A stretch of 64,000 nucleotides of DNA. It comes from Rhodocyclaceae bacterium (lineage in GTDB: Bacteria; Pseudomonadota; Gammaproteobacteria; Burkholderiales; Rhodocyclaceae). A program made the translations under genes and the position numbers. The stretch lies in assembly GCA_026417115.1 (NCBI GenBank), contig JAOADW010000046.1:16856-80855 (forward strand), given 5' to 3'. Shown in pieces: positions 54,518-64,000 of the stretch. The notes below the pieces were generated by a model. That model was not told the DNA's origin. It worked only from the letters and a program-made list of their open reading frames with translations, and did not search any database. Positions within the stretch are counted from its first letter, which is position 1. Every line of letters starts with the position of its first letter.

Positions 54518-55198
54518 TTGACGCAACTGTTGCTCGATCTAAAGCCCGCCCAACCCCCCTCGTTCGACAATTTCGTCGTCGGAGAAAACCGCGAATTGCT
54601 CGCTCGGCTCAGCGCCCTCGCAAGCCGGGGAGATTTCGATGCGCTCTATCTTTGGGGACCTTCTGGCAGTGGCAAGACGCATTTGCTTACTGCGACCGCG
54701 CACGCATCGCTTTGCCGCCGCCCGGTGCTTTTCCTGTCAGCCCCTTGTGAGGCGAGCCACCTCGTCGCCCCTTCGGGGGGGCTTTTGATCATCGACGACG
54801 TGAATCGGCTCGACGAAAGCGCGCAGATTGCGCTCTTCCGCATTTTCAACACTGCCCGCCTGATCGGAGTCGGCATGTTGCTCTCGGGCCCTTGCGCGCC
54901 GGGACGATTGCGGCTACGCCCGGATCTCAAAAGCCGCATCGAGCAAATGCTCGTCTATGAAGTGCGCACGCTCAATGACGAAGAAAAGGCGGCCGCCTTG
55001 CGCCGCCATGCCTTAGAGCGGGGCTTGCGGCTCGATGACGGCCTCGTCAATTATTTGCTTTCCCATGGGCGTCGCGACTTGCCCTCCTTGATGGCGGTGC
55101 TCGATCAACTCGATCGCGCCACCCTCGAGCGCAAACGCCAGGCCACGCTTCCCTTGCTCAAGGAAATCCTGCAACCTCCGCTTTTACCCGGACAATGA
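54518..55198 (+). CDS. hda: Hda-type regulator of DnaA
   Basis: Hda promotes ATP hydrolysis by DnaA and so prevents re-initiation. No ATG exists near the conserved N-terminus. A TTG at 54518 gives a protein starting with the clamp-binding peptide TQLLLDLKP, and GGACGGA lies upstream. The track start is upstream inside antisense purM. The 226-residue protein has the Walker A LWGPSGSGKTHLL and Walker B LLIIDDVNRL. It is joined by ATGA to the HAD gene. Confidence 0.92.
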   Translation: MTQLLLDLKPAQPPSFDNFVVGENRELLARLSALASRGDFDALYLWGPSGSGKTHLLTATAHASLCRRPVLFLSAPCEASHLVAPSGGLLIIDDVNRLDESAQIALFRIFNTARLIGVGMLLSGPCAPGRLRLRPDLKSRIEQMLVYEVRTLNDEEKAAALRRHALERGLRLDDGLVNYLLSHGRRDLPSLMAVLDQLDRATLERKRQATLPLLKEILQPPLLPGQ

Positions 55199-55890
55199 TG
55201 CGACTTGCACTGTTCGATCTCGACAACACCCTGTTAGCCGGCGATTCGGATTTCGCATGGGCCCAGTTCTTGATCGCCAAGGGCGTTCTCGACCGCGAAG
55301 TCCATGCCGCCAAGAATCAAGCGTTCTATGACGATTACAAAGCCGGCGTGCTCGACATCGAGGCCTTTCTTGCATTCCAGCTCGCCCCTCTCTCCCGCCA
55401 TACGAGAAGCGAGCTCGACGCCTGGCATCGCGAATTCATGGCCACCTACATCGCGCCCATGATGACCCCTGCTGCGCGCACGCTCGTTGCACGCCATCGC
55501 GACGCCGGGGATTTGTGCGCAGTGGTCACCGCGACGAACAGCTTCGTCACGGGACCCATCGCGCGCGCATTTGGCATCGAACATCTGATCGCCACCATTC
55601 CGGCCTGTGAAAACGGCCACTTCACTGGCAAGGTGCGCGGCATCCCCGCTTTCCGGGAGGGCAAGATCGCGCGCGTCGAGGCCTGGCTCGAAACCCTCGG
55701 CCTGTGGTGGGGGTCTTTCGCAGAAACTTGGTTTTACAGCGATTCCCTGAACGATCTGCCTTTGCTGCAACGGGTCAGCCATCCCGTGGCGGTCGATCCC
55801 GATGACACGCTGCGCCGAGAGGCCGCGAGTCGTGGCTGGCCCATCATGAGCTTGCGCACATCGACGCACACAACCCCCCATGATGCGTAA
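55195..55890 (+). CDS. HAD-superfamily IB hydrolase (SerB/CicA-like)
   Basis: The 231-residue phosphatase shows motif I LALFDLDNTLL (DxDxT), motif II VVTATNSF and motif III/IV YSDSLNDLPLL. The helical cap (AGDSDFAWAQFLIAKGVLD) matches the IB subfamily found beside hda and pcnB in betaproteobacteria. The substrate is unknown. Starts at 55195 or 55198 are equally likely. It overlaps pcnB by 11 nt. Confidence 0.9.
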   Translation: MMRLALFDLDNTLLAGDSDFAWAQFLIAKGVLDREVHAAKNQAFYDDYKAGVLDIEAFLAFQLAPLSRHTRSELDAWHREFMATYIAPMMTPAARTLVARHRDAGDLCAVVTATNSFVTGPIARAFGIEHLIATIPACENGHFTGKVRGIPAFREGKIARVEAWLETLGLWWGSFAETWFYSDSLNDLPLLQRVSHPVAVDPDDTLRREAASRGWPIMSLRTSTHTTPHDA

Positions 55891-57232
55891 ACTCCTCCGT
55901 CGTGTTTTCCTCCGCGGCAAACCCAAACAAGGGGAAGCCGAGAAGATTCCAGCCGCGCGTCACGGCATTCGTCCCGAACACATCTCGGCTGGCGCGCGCC
56001 ACGTCTGCGATGTGCTGCAGGGCGCAGGATTTTCGGCCTTCATCGTGGGCGGCGCCGTGCGCGACCTGATTGCCGGCATCCCCCCGAAAGACTTCGATGT
56101 CGCCACGAACGCCACGCCTAGCGAGGTGCGCGCACTCTTCCGCCGCTCCCGCATCATTGGTCGCCGCTTTCAAATCGTGCACGTCCTCGTCGGCCCCGAA
56201 ACCATCGAAGTCTCCACCTTTCGCGCGCTCCACGACGACGCCACGATCAAAGACGAACACGGCCGCATCTTGCGCGACAATGTCTGGGGGACGATGGAAG
56301 AGGACGCAGCGCGACGCGACTTCACCATCAACGCCCTTTATTACGACCCGAATACGGGTCTTGTGCATGACTTTCATCATGGCGTGCAAGATCTCGAACG
56401 GCGCACCCTGCGCATGATCGGCGACGCGCGCGCGCGTTACCGCGAAGATCCGGTGCGCATGCTGCGCGCCGTGCGACTTTCCGCCAAGCTCGGCCTACGC
56501 ATGGATGCGGCGGTGGAAGCACCGATCGCCGAGATGGCGCATCTGATCGAAAACGTCCCTGCGGCGCGCCTCTTCGACGAGATGTTGAAAATCCTCTTTT
56601 CCGGACATGCCCTCGAATGCGTGCACGCCTTGCGCGCCGAAGGACTGCATCATGGTCTGTTGCCCTTGCTCGATGTGATCCTCGATGAGCCGCAGGGCGA
56701 AAAATTTGTACGGCTTGCGCTGACCGACACCGACCGTCGTGTGCGCGAAGGGAAACGCACCTCACCAGGCTTCCTGTTCGCGGCTTTGCTTTGGCATCAA
56801 GTGCTCTCCAATTGGGAAAGTAAAAAAGCAAGCGGGCGGCCCGCGATTTTGGCGCTCCATGACGCAATGGAGGAAGTGCTGGCCGTGCAAAGCGAAAAGC
56901 TCGCGATTGCGCGCCGCATTCTCGGCGACATCAAGGAGATTTGGCTGATGCAACCGCGCTTCGAAAAACGCAGCGGGCGTGCGCCATTCCGCCTCATCGA
57001 ACAGCCACGCTTCCGCGCTGCCTGGGATTTTCTACGCCTGCGCGCAGAAAGCGGCGAAGCGCCCAGCGAACTCGTCGAATGGTGGCGCCAATTCGCCGAA
57101 AGCGATTCGGCAACGCGAGAAGCCATGCTCAAGCCCGAAAGCAGCAAAACGAAAAAGCGCCGTCGCCGAGGGCGGAGAAAAACCGCCCTGGACGCAGAAA
57201 GCGCCTCTCTCGACGCCAGGGAGGCGCAATGA
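55880..57232 (+). CDS. pcnB: poly(A) polymerase I
   Basis: PcnB adds poly(A) tails that mark RNA for decay. The protein has 450 residues. The class II nucleotidyltransferase signature is FIVGGAVRDLIAG and DFDVATNATP; RRDFTINALYYDP and DPVRMLRAVRLSAKLGL also fit. The basic C-terminus (KTKKRRRRGRRKT) is typical for PcnB and separates it from CCA-adding enzymes. Genes on both sides overlap it. Confidence 0.95.
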   Translation: MMRKLLRRVFLRGKPKQGEAEKIPAARHGIRPEHISAGARHVCDVLQGAGFSAFIVGGAVRDLIAGIPPKDFDVATNATPSEVRALFRRSRIIGRRFQIVHVLVGPETIEVSTFRALHDDATIKDEHGRILRDNVWGTMEEDAARRDFTINALYYDPNTGLVHDFHHGVQDLERRTLRMIGDARARYREDPVRMLRAVRLSAKLGLRMDAAVEAPIAEMAHLIENVPAARLFDEMLKILFSGHALECVHALRAEGLHHGLLPLLDVILDEPQGEKFVRLALTDTDRRVREGKRTSPGFLFAALLWHQVLSNWESKKASGRPAILALHDAMEEVLAVQSEKLAIARRILGDIKEIWLMQPRFEKRSGRAPFRLIEQPRFRAAWDFLRLRAESGEAPSELVEWWRQFAESDSATREAMLKPESSKTKKRRRRGRRKTALDAESASLDAREAQ

Positions 57233-57723
57233 AGGACACTCTCGCCTACGTCGCATTGGGCGCGAACCTTGGCGACCCCATCGCGACGGTGATGAGTGCC
57301 GTCGAACGACTTGCCGCCCTTCCCCACGCCGAAATGATTGCGGCTTCCTCGCTCTACCGCACCGCACCCCTGGGGCTCAAAAATCAGCCCGATTTCATCA
57401 ATGCGGTCGCCCTGCTCCGCGTCGATAGCAGCCGCCTGCCAGCGCCGGCGCTGCTCGCCGCGCTCTTTGCCATCGAAACCGAATTCGGTCGCGTGCGCAG
57501 CATCAAAAACGCGCCGCGCACTCTCGATCTCGACCTCTTGCTCTACGGCGAAGAACAGTGGCGGACCCCGACGCTCACCCTGCCGCACCCACGCATGGCG
57601 GAGCGCGCCTTCGTGCTCGCCCCGCTCGCCGAAATCGCCCCCCACTTGTCGATCCCAGACCATGGCTCCGTCAGCGAGCTCCTACCCACCCTTGCCCACC
57701 AGCGCGTCGAGAAGCTCACATGA
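57229..57723 (+). CDS. folK: 2-amino-4-hydroxy-6-hydroxymethyldihydropteridine pyrophosphokinase
   Basis: FolK is the pyrophosphokinase of folate synthesis. The start at MKDTLAYVALGANLGDP overlaps pcnB in ATGA and gives 164 residues. ALGANLGDP, SLYRTAPLG, QPDFINAVALL and the signature RTLDLDLLLYGE are present. The pcnB-folK-panB-panC order is widespread in proteobacteria. Confidence 0.97.
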   Translation: MKDTLAYVALGANLGDPIATVMSAVERLAALPHAEMIAASSLYRTAPLGLKNQPDFINAVALLRVDSSRLPAPALLAALFAIETEFGRVRSIKNAPRTLDLDLLLYGEEQWRTPTLTLPHPRMAERAFVLAPLAEIAPHLSIPDHGSVSELLPTLAHQRVEKLT

Positions 57724-58078
57724 ATCTCTCCCTGCAAATCCCCGTTGTCTGGCAAACCGTCGCATTGCTGACGCTCTCCAACGTATTTATGACTTTTGCA
57801 TGGTATGCGCACCTCAAGAATCTCAATGACCGCCCTTGGTGGGTCGCCGCACTTGCTTCCTGGGGCATCGCCCTGTTCGAATATCTGTTGCAGGTGCCCG
57901 CCAACCGCATCGGTCATCAAGAGTTGTCGGTGGCGCAGCTGAAGATCATCCAGGAAGCGATCGCGCTCGCCGTCTTCGCGCCCTTCGTCGTCTTCTATCT
58001 GCATGAGCCGCTCAAACTCGATTATCTCTGGGCGGCTTTGTGTATCCTAGGCGCGGTGTATTTCATCTTTCGTCAGCC

Positions 58079-58082
<4 letters not shown>
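57720..58082 (+). CDS. DUF486 family small membrane protein
   Basis: The protein has 120 residues and four hydrophobic helices, in the DMT-like DUF486 family (TLSNVFMTFAWYAHLKNLNDRPWWVAALASWGIALFEYLLQVPANRIG). It probably resembles small multidrug-resistance-type folds, but no substrate is known. It is tied to folK and panB by ATGA overlaps on both sides, an unusual insertion between these two genes that suggests tight co-expression. Confidence 0.88.
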
Positions 58083-59750
<1,668 letters not shown>

Positions 59751-59780
59751 CGCCCCAGGGAAGCCCACGCGTTCCCGCGA

Positions 59781-59822
59781 TTGATCATCATCAAGGAATC
59801 ACCGCGGATGCTCTCGTAGAGT
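59781..59822 (+). promoter_or_regulatory. FNR/DNR-type box and -10 element of norCB
   Basis: TTGAT-CATC-ATCAA (59781-59794) is a perfect FNR-family palindrome. A -10-like TAGAGT lies at 59817-59822. A start at about 59829 would put the box centre exactly at -41.5, the classic class II activation position. The binding protein could be FNR/ANR or an NO-sensing DNR; the sequence cannot tell them apart. Confidence 0.85.
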
Positions 59823-59866
59823 CCCCCCACGCCGCACGTCGCGGCTCAACGAATAGGGGGGTTTCT

Positions 59867-60301
59867 ATGAGTGAAGCATTTACCACATCGACCGCCCGCA
59901 ACATCTTTTACGGCGGCACGATGTTTTTTCTCCTGCTGTTTTTGGCTCTCACATACCAAACGGAGCAAGTGCTCCCGCAACGCGACAAGCGTGAGCTGCT
60001 CGCTGATCCGAAAGTCGTCGCGGGCAAAAAGATCTGGGAGGAAAACAATTGCATCGGCTGCCATACGCTGCTCGGCGAAGGCGCTTATTTCGCGCCCGAG
60101 CTCGGCAATGTCGTCGCGCGGCTAGGCGGTAAAGAGGCAGTCAAGGCTTTCATTCAGTCGCGACCGAAAGAAGGCGTGCCGGGGCGGCGCAGCATGCCGC
60201 AATTCAATTTTACCGATCAACAGCTCGAGGAAATCGCATCCTTCCTCGAATATGTCGGTCAAATCAATACCGCCAAATGGCCGCCCAATATCCAGGGTTG
60301 A
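59867..60301 (+). CDS. norC: nitric oxide reductase subunit C (cytochrome c)
   Basis: The protein has 144 residues with an N-terminal membrane anchor (NIFYGGTMFFLLLFLALTYQT) and one c-type haem site CIGCH (62-66), plus the family segments GEGAYFAPELGNV and RRSMPQFNF (axial Met). It passes electrons to NorB. It is controlled by the FNR/DNR box upstream. Confidence 0.96.
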   Translation: MSEAFTTSTARNIFYGGTMFFLLLFLALTYQTEQVLPQRDKRELLADPKVVAGKKIWEENNCIGCHTLLGEGAYFAPELGNVVARLGGKEAVKAFIQSRPKEGVPGRRSMPQFNFTDQQLEEIASFLEYVGQINTAKWPPNIQG

Positions 60302-61708
<1,407 letters not shown>

Positions 61709-61730
61709 ATGATTCGCCTCCTCCTCCGGC

Positions 61731-61758
61731 CGGCGCCGCACTGCGGCGCCGTTTTTTT
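61731..61758 (+). terminator. intrinsic terminator after norB
   Basis: CGGCGCCG-CACTG-(C)GGCGCCG stem followed by seven T, so the nor transcript ends before trxA. Confidence 0.9.
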
Positions 61759-61825
61759 GCCCCTGCTCAGAGGTATGGATTTTTGCTAATATTTTCTTTT
61801 CGGATTTTTGGCCTCGAGGCATTCC

Positions 61826-62152
61826 ATGAGCGAACACATTCTTTACGTCACCGACGCCAACTTCAAAAGCGAAGTGCTCGATTCCGTGCTACCCGTGCTC
61901 GTCGACTACTGGGCGGAATGGTGTGGCCCCTGCAAAATGATCGCGCCCCTTTTGGACGAAGTGGCGCGCGAGTATGCTGGCCGACTGAAAGTGGCGAAGA
62001 TGAACATCGACGAAAACCCTAAAACCCCTGCCGAATACGGCATTCGCGGCATTCCCACGCTGATGCTGTTCAAAAACGGCAACATCGAGGCCACGAAAGT
62101 CGGCGCGCTCACGAAATCCCAGCTCATCGCCTTCATTGACAGCAACCTCTAA
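61826..62152 (+). CDS. trxA: thioredoxin 1
   Basis: The start at [17 protein letters not shown] gives 108 residues, the classic length. The active site is [15 protein letters not shown], with the cis-proline in [12 protein letters not shown]. trxA-rho is a common betaproteobacterial order. An A/T-rich stretch (GCTAATATT) about 40 nt upstream may hold its promoter. Confidence 0.97.
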   Translation: MSEHILYVTDANFKSEVLDSVLPVLVDYWAEWCGPCKMIAPLLDEVAREYAGRLKVAKMNIDENPKTPAEYGIRGIPTLMLFKNGNIEATKVGALTKSQLIAFIDSNL

Positions 62153-62441
62153 TCCCGTTTACACTCCGCGCTGATCGCCTCTTTCCTGCGCGCCCTTCAC
62201 GATCAGGCCTCTGCATAACGCCGCGAACGGGATGAGGCGTGCAACACATGCCGCACAGAAAGCAAGACACGCGGGTGTGGATGAGGCGAGCATTTGGGTA
62301 GCGCATCGCATAAGCCCCGCCCGCTGCAAGTCAGACAGAGGTTTCACGATCACAGCGGATGCGCTTTTTTTCCATCGCATTCATGGCGCATGCGCCTGTC
62401 ACTACCCATTCCTTTCCTAGCTCATACGCGTTTTACTCGTC
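62153..62441 (+). other. trxA-rho intergenic region, possible rho leader
   Basis: About 290 nt with no gene. In E. coli rho has a long leader used for autoregulation. A similar role here is possible, but no conserved element was recognised. No ribosome-binding site is visible before the rho ATG. Confidence 0.35.
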
Positions 62442-63704
62442 ATGCAGATTTCCGAACTGAAGAACTATCATGTCAGCCAATTGATCGAGATGGCCGACGC
62501 CCTTGGCATCGAGGGCGCCAACCGCCTGCGCAAGCAAGAACTGATCTATGCGATTCTGAAGAGCAAGGCCAAGCGTGGCGAAACGATCTATGGCGATGGC
62601 GTGCTCGAAGTCATGAGCGACGGCTATGGCTTTTTGCGCAGCGCTGACACGTCATACCTCGCCAATCCCGATGACATCTACGTCTCGCCTTCGCAAATCC
62701 GACGTTTCAATCTGCGCACCGGCGACACCATCGAGGGTGAAATCAGGACGCCCAAGGACGGCGAGCGCTATTTCGCCCTGGTCAAGCTCGACAAAGTCAA
62801 TGGCGACTCACCCGAAGTCTGCAAGAACAAAATCCTTTTCGAGAACCTAACGCCCTTGCACCCGACGGTGCATTTGAAGCTCGAGCGCGACATTCGCGCC
62901 GAAGAAAACATCACGGGTCGCGTCATCGACATCATCGCGCCGATTGGCAAGGGCCAGCGTGGTCTTCTGGTGGCGCCGCCGAAGTCGGGCAAGACGGTGA
63001 TGCTCCAGCACATCGCGCATGCCATCGCCGCCAACCATCCCGAAGCGGTTTTGATCGTGTTGTTGATCGACGAGCGTCCCGAGGAAGTGACGGAAATGCA
63101 GCGCACGGTACGCGGCGAGGTCGTCGCCTCCACCTTCGACGAGCCCGCGACGCGGCACGTTCAAGTCGCCGAGATGGTGATCGAAAAAGCAAAGAGGCTG
63201 ACCGAGCACAAAAAAGACGTCGTCATCCTACTGGACTCGATCACGCGTCTTGCGCGCGCCTACAACACGGTGCAGCCTGCTTCCGGCAAAGTGCTCACGG
63301 GTGGAGTGGATGCCAATGCCTTGCAAAAGCCCAAGCGCTTCTTTGGCGCGGCGCGCAACATCGAAGAAGGGGGCAGCCTGACGATCATCGCCACCGCCTT
63401 GATCGACACCGGCAGCCGCATGGACGAGGTGATCTACGAAGAATTCAAGGGCACCGGCAACATGGAAATCCACCTCGACCGGCGCATGGCGGAAAAACGC
63501 GTCTATCCCGCGATCAATGTCAACCGTTCCGGCACGCGTCGGGAAGAGCTGCTGTTGAAGCCGGACGTGTTGCAAAAGGTTTGGATCTTGCGCAAGCTGC
63601 TCTATGGCCTCGATGACGTCGAAGCCATGGAATTTTTGCTCGACAAGATCAAGGCAACCAAAAACAACGCCGAGTTTTTCGAAGCGATGCGCCGCGGCGG
63701 CTGA
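62442..63704 (+). CDS. rho: transcription termination factor Rho
   Basis: Rho is the hexameric RNA helicase that ends many transcripts. The 420-residue protein has the N-terminal helix bundle, an RNA-binding fold with [23 protein letters not shown] and [18 protein letters not shown], the Walker [14 protein letters not shown] and Walker [17 protein letters not shown]. It contains no inserted loops. An apparent IS starts about 110 nt downstream, where rpmE is often found in relatives. Confidence 0.98.
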   Translation: MQISELKNYHVSQLIEMADALGIEGANRLRKQELIYAILKSKAKRGETIYGDGVLEVMSDGYGFLRSADTSYLANPDDIYVSPSQIRRFNLRTGDTIEGEIRTPKDGERYFALVKLDKVNGDSPEVCKNKILFENLTPLHPTVHLKLERDIRAEENITGRVIDIIAPIGKGQRGLLVAPPKSGKTVMLQHIAHAIAANHPEAVLIVLLIDERPEEVTEMQRTVRGEVVASTFDEPATRHVQVAEMVIEKAKRLTEHKKDVVILLDSITRLARAYNTVQPASGKVLTGGVDANALQKPKRFFGAARNIEEGGSLTIIATALIDTGSRMDEVIYEEFKGTGNMEIHLDRRMAEKRVYPAINVNRSGTRREELLLKPDVLQKVWILRKLLYGLDDVEAMEFLLDKIKATKNNAEFFEAMRRGG

Positions 63705-63814
63705 ACGCATATGCCTCCGACATCGAGAGCCTGAAAGAGTCACGGAGCCCTCATCGCGCGCAGGCGCATCCTCGGATGCCTCACCAGCCAGCCCATCCGC
63801 ACTCACTATGAGTA

Positions 63815-64000
63815 TCAATCCAAAATAGAAATGTCCCCATTTGTCCAAGATAGAGATGCCCCCTTGTCATGCTGAGCGGTTAGGGTGATGGGGATGCGCC
63901 CAGGCCGGGCGGCCTGGGCGGAGGCGGCGGATTTCGGGTTGAACAGCCGGCGCCAGCGATGGCTGGCGGGAGGAGGCGGGCACGGTGGGCTCTGGCGCCG
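63815..64000 (-). CDS. probable transposase C-terminus (cut by window edge)
   Basis: The minus-strand frame is open from the edge to TGA at 63817-63815 (61 codons, no start inside). It reads ASHRWRRLFNP and ends KGASLSWTNGDISILD. Proline-rich tails with an HxWR motif and short G-x-x-S-x-L repeats at the end occur in some DDE transposases whose coding region reaches the IS end. The two direct repeats in the same stretch support an IS boundary. The family is not determined. Confidence 0.4.
   Translation of the reverse strand, partial: RRQSPPCPPPPASHRWRRLFNPKSAASAQAARPGRIPITLTAQHDKGASLSWTNGDISILD
63819..63863. mobile_element. putative IS terminus with tandem 20-bp repeats
   Basis: TCCAAAATAGAAATGTCCCC (63819) and TCCAAGATAGAGATGCCCCC (63844) match at 17 of 20 positions and are 25 bp apart. 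Multiple terminal repeats of this kind are typical of transposase binding sites (for example in IS21-like elements). A perfect 10-bp hairpin (CGCCCAGGCC / GGCCTGGGCG, 63897-63920) follows. The element continues beyond the window. Confidence 0.45.

Overview
The window is a dense, GC-rich chromosomal segment from a betaproteobacterium. The gene orders rseP-dxr-cdsA-uppS-frr-pyrH-tsf-rpsB / map-glnD, purM / hda-HAD-pcnB-folK-DUF486-panB-panC and trxA-rho all fit that class. Flavocytochrome c sulfide dehydrogenase, several multihaem cytochromes, a cytochrome-type NO reductase and a complete glyoxylate shunt suggest a respiratory organism that oxidises reduced sulfur, can detoxify or respire NO, and can grow on acetate-type carbon. 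I do not assign a genus.

Layout. 1-9.6 kb: translation, envelope and isoprenoid genes on the minus strand, then map-glnD. 9.6-11.8 kb: a methylthioinosine phosphorylase-like enzyme, a Bax-inhibitor-1/YccA membrane protein and tRNA-Thr. 11.9-19.2 kb: a histidine kinase with an apparent pseudo-receiver domain, its NarL-type regulator and a GGDEF cyclase, running almost without gaps into the dTDP-L-rhamnose genes rfbBACD. 19.2-20.3 kb: a transposase remnant, initiator tRNA and a DUF192 protein. 20.7-34.7 kb: a carbon-switch region with divergent aceK/icd, cspA, clpS-clpA, rraA, aceA (isocitrate lyase), a LysR regulator divergent from hyi-glycerate kinase, and aceB (malate synthase). 34.8-39.1 kb: a cytochrome and sulfide-oxidation cluster (tetrahaem NapC/NirT protein, an ethylbenzene-dehydrogenase-like haem protein, fccA, fccB), with a convergent cytochrome c4 gene. 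39.1-42 kb: dut, coaBC, radC, rpmB, rpmG. 42.4-49.9 kb: one long minus-strand run, dedA - lipoprotein - purN - DUF3108 - rsmB-like - secreted PLD - mscS - sigma54 activator. 49.9-59.8 kb: mutL-miaA-PilZ, purM, hda-HAD-pcnB-folK-DUF486-panB-panC. 59.8-63.7 kb: norCB behind a perfect FNR/DNR box, trxA, rho. The window ends inside what looks like an insertion sequence.

How the parts connect. AceK targets the serine seen in the Icd encoded next to it and so sends isocitrate to AceA and AceB, whose genes share a nearly identical palindrome upstream. The kinase/regulator/GGDEF genes and the rhamnose genes look co-transcribed, and a YcgR/PilZ candidate c-di-GMP effector lies elsewhere in the window. 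The cytochrome cluster probably carries electrons from sulfide, and possibly another donor, into the respiratory chain, but the substrate of its first two genes is not known from sequence. Coordinates, motifs and spacings were read by eye from the sequence and ORF track. Family names rest on recognised motifs, not on database searches.
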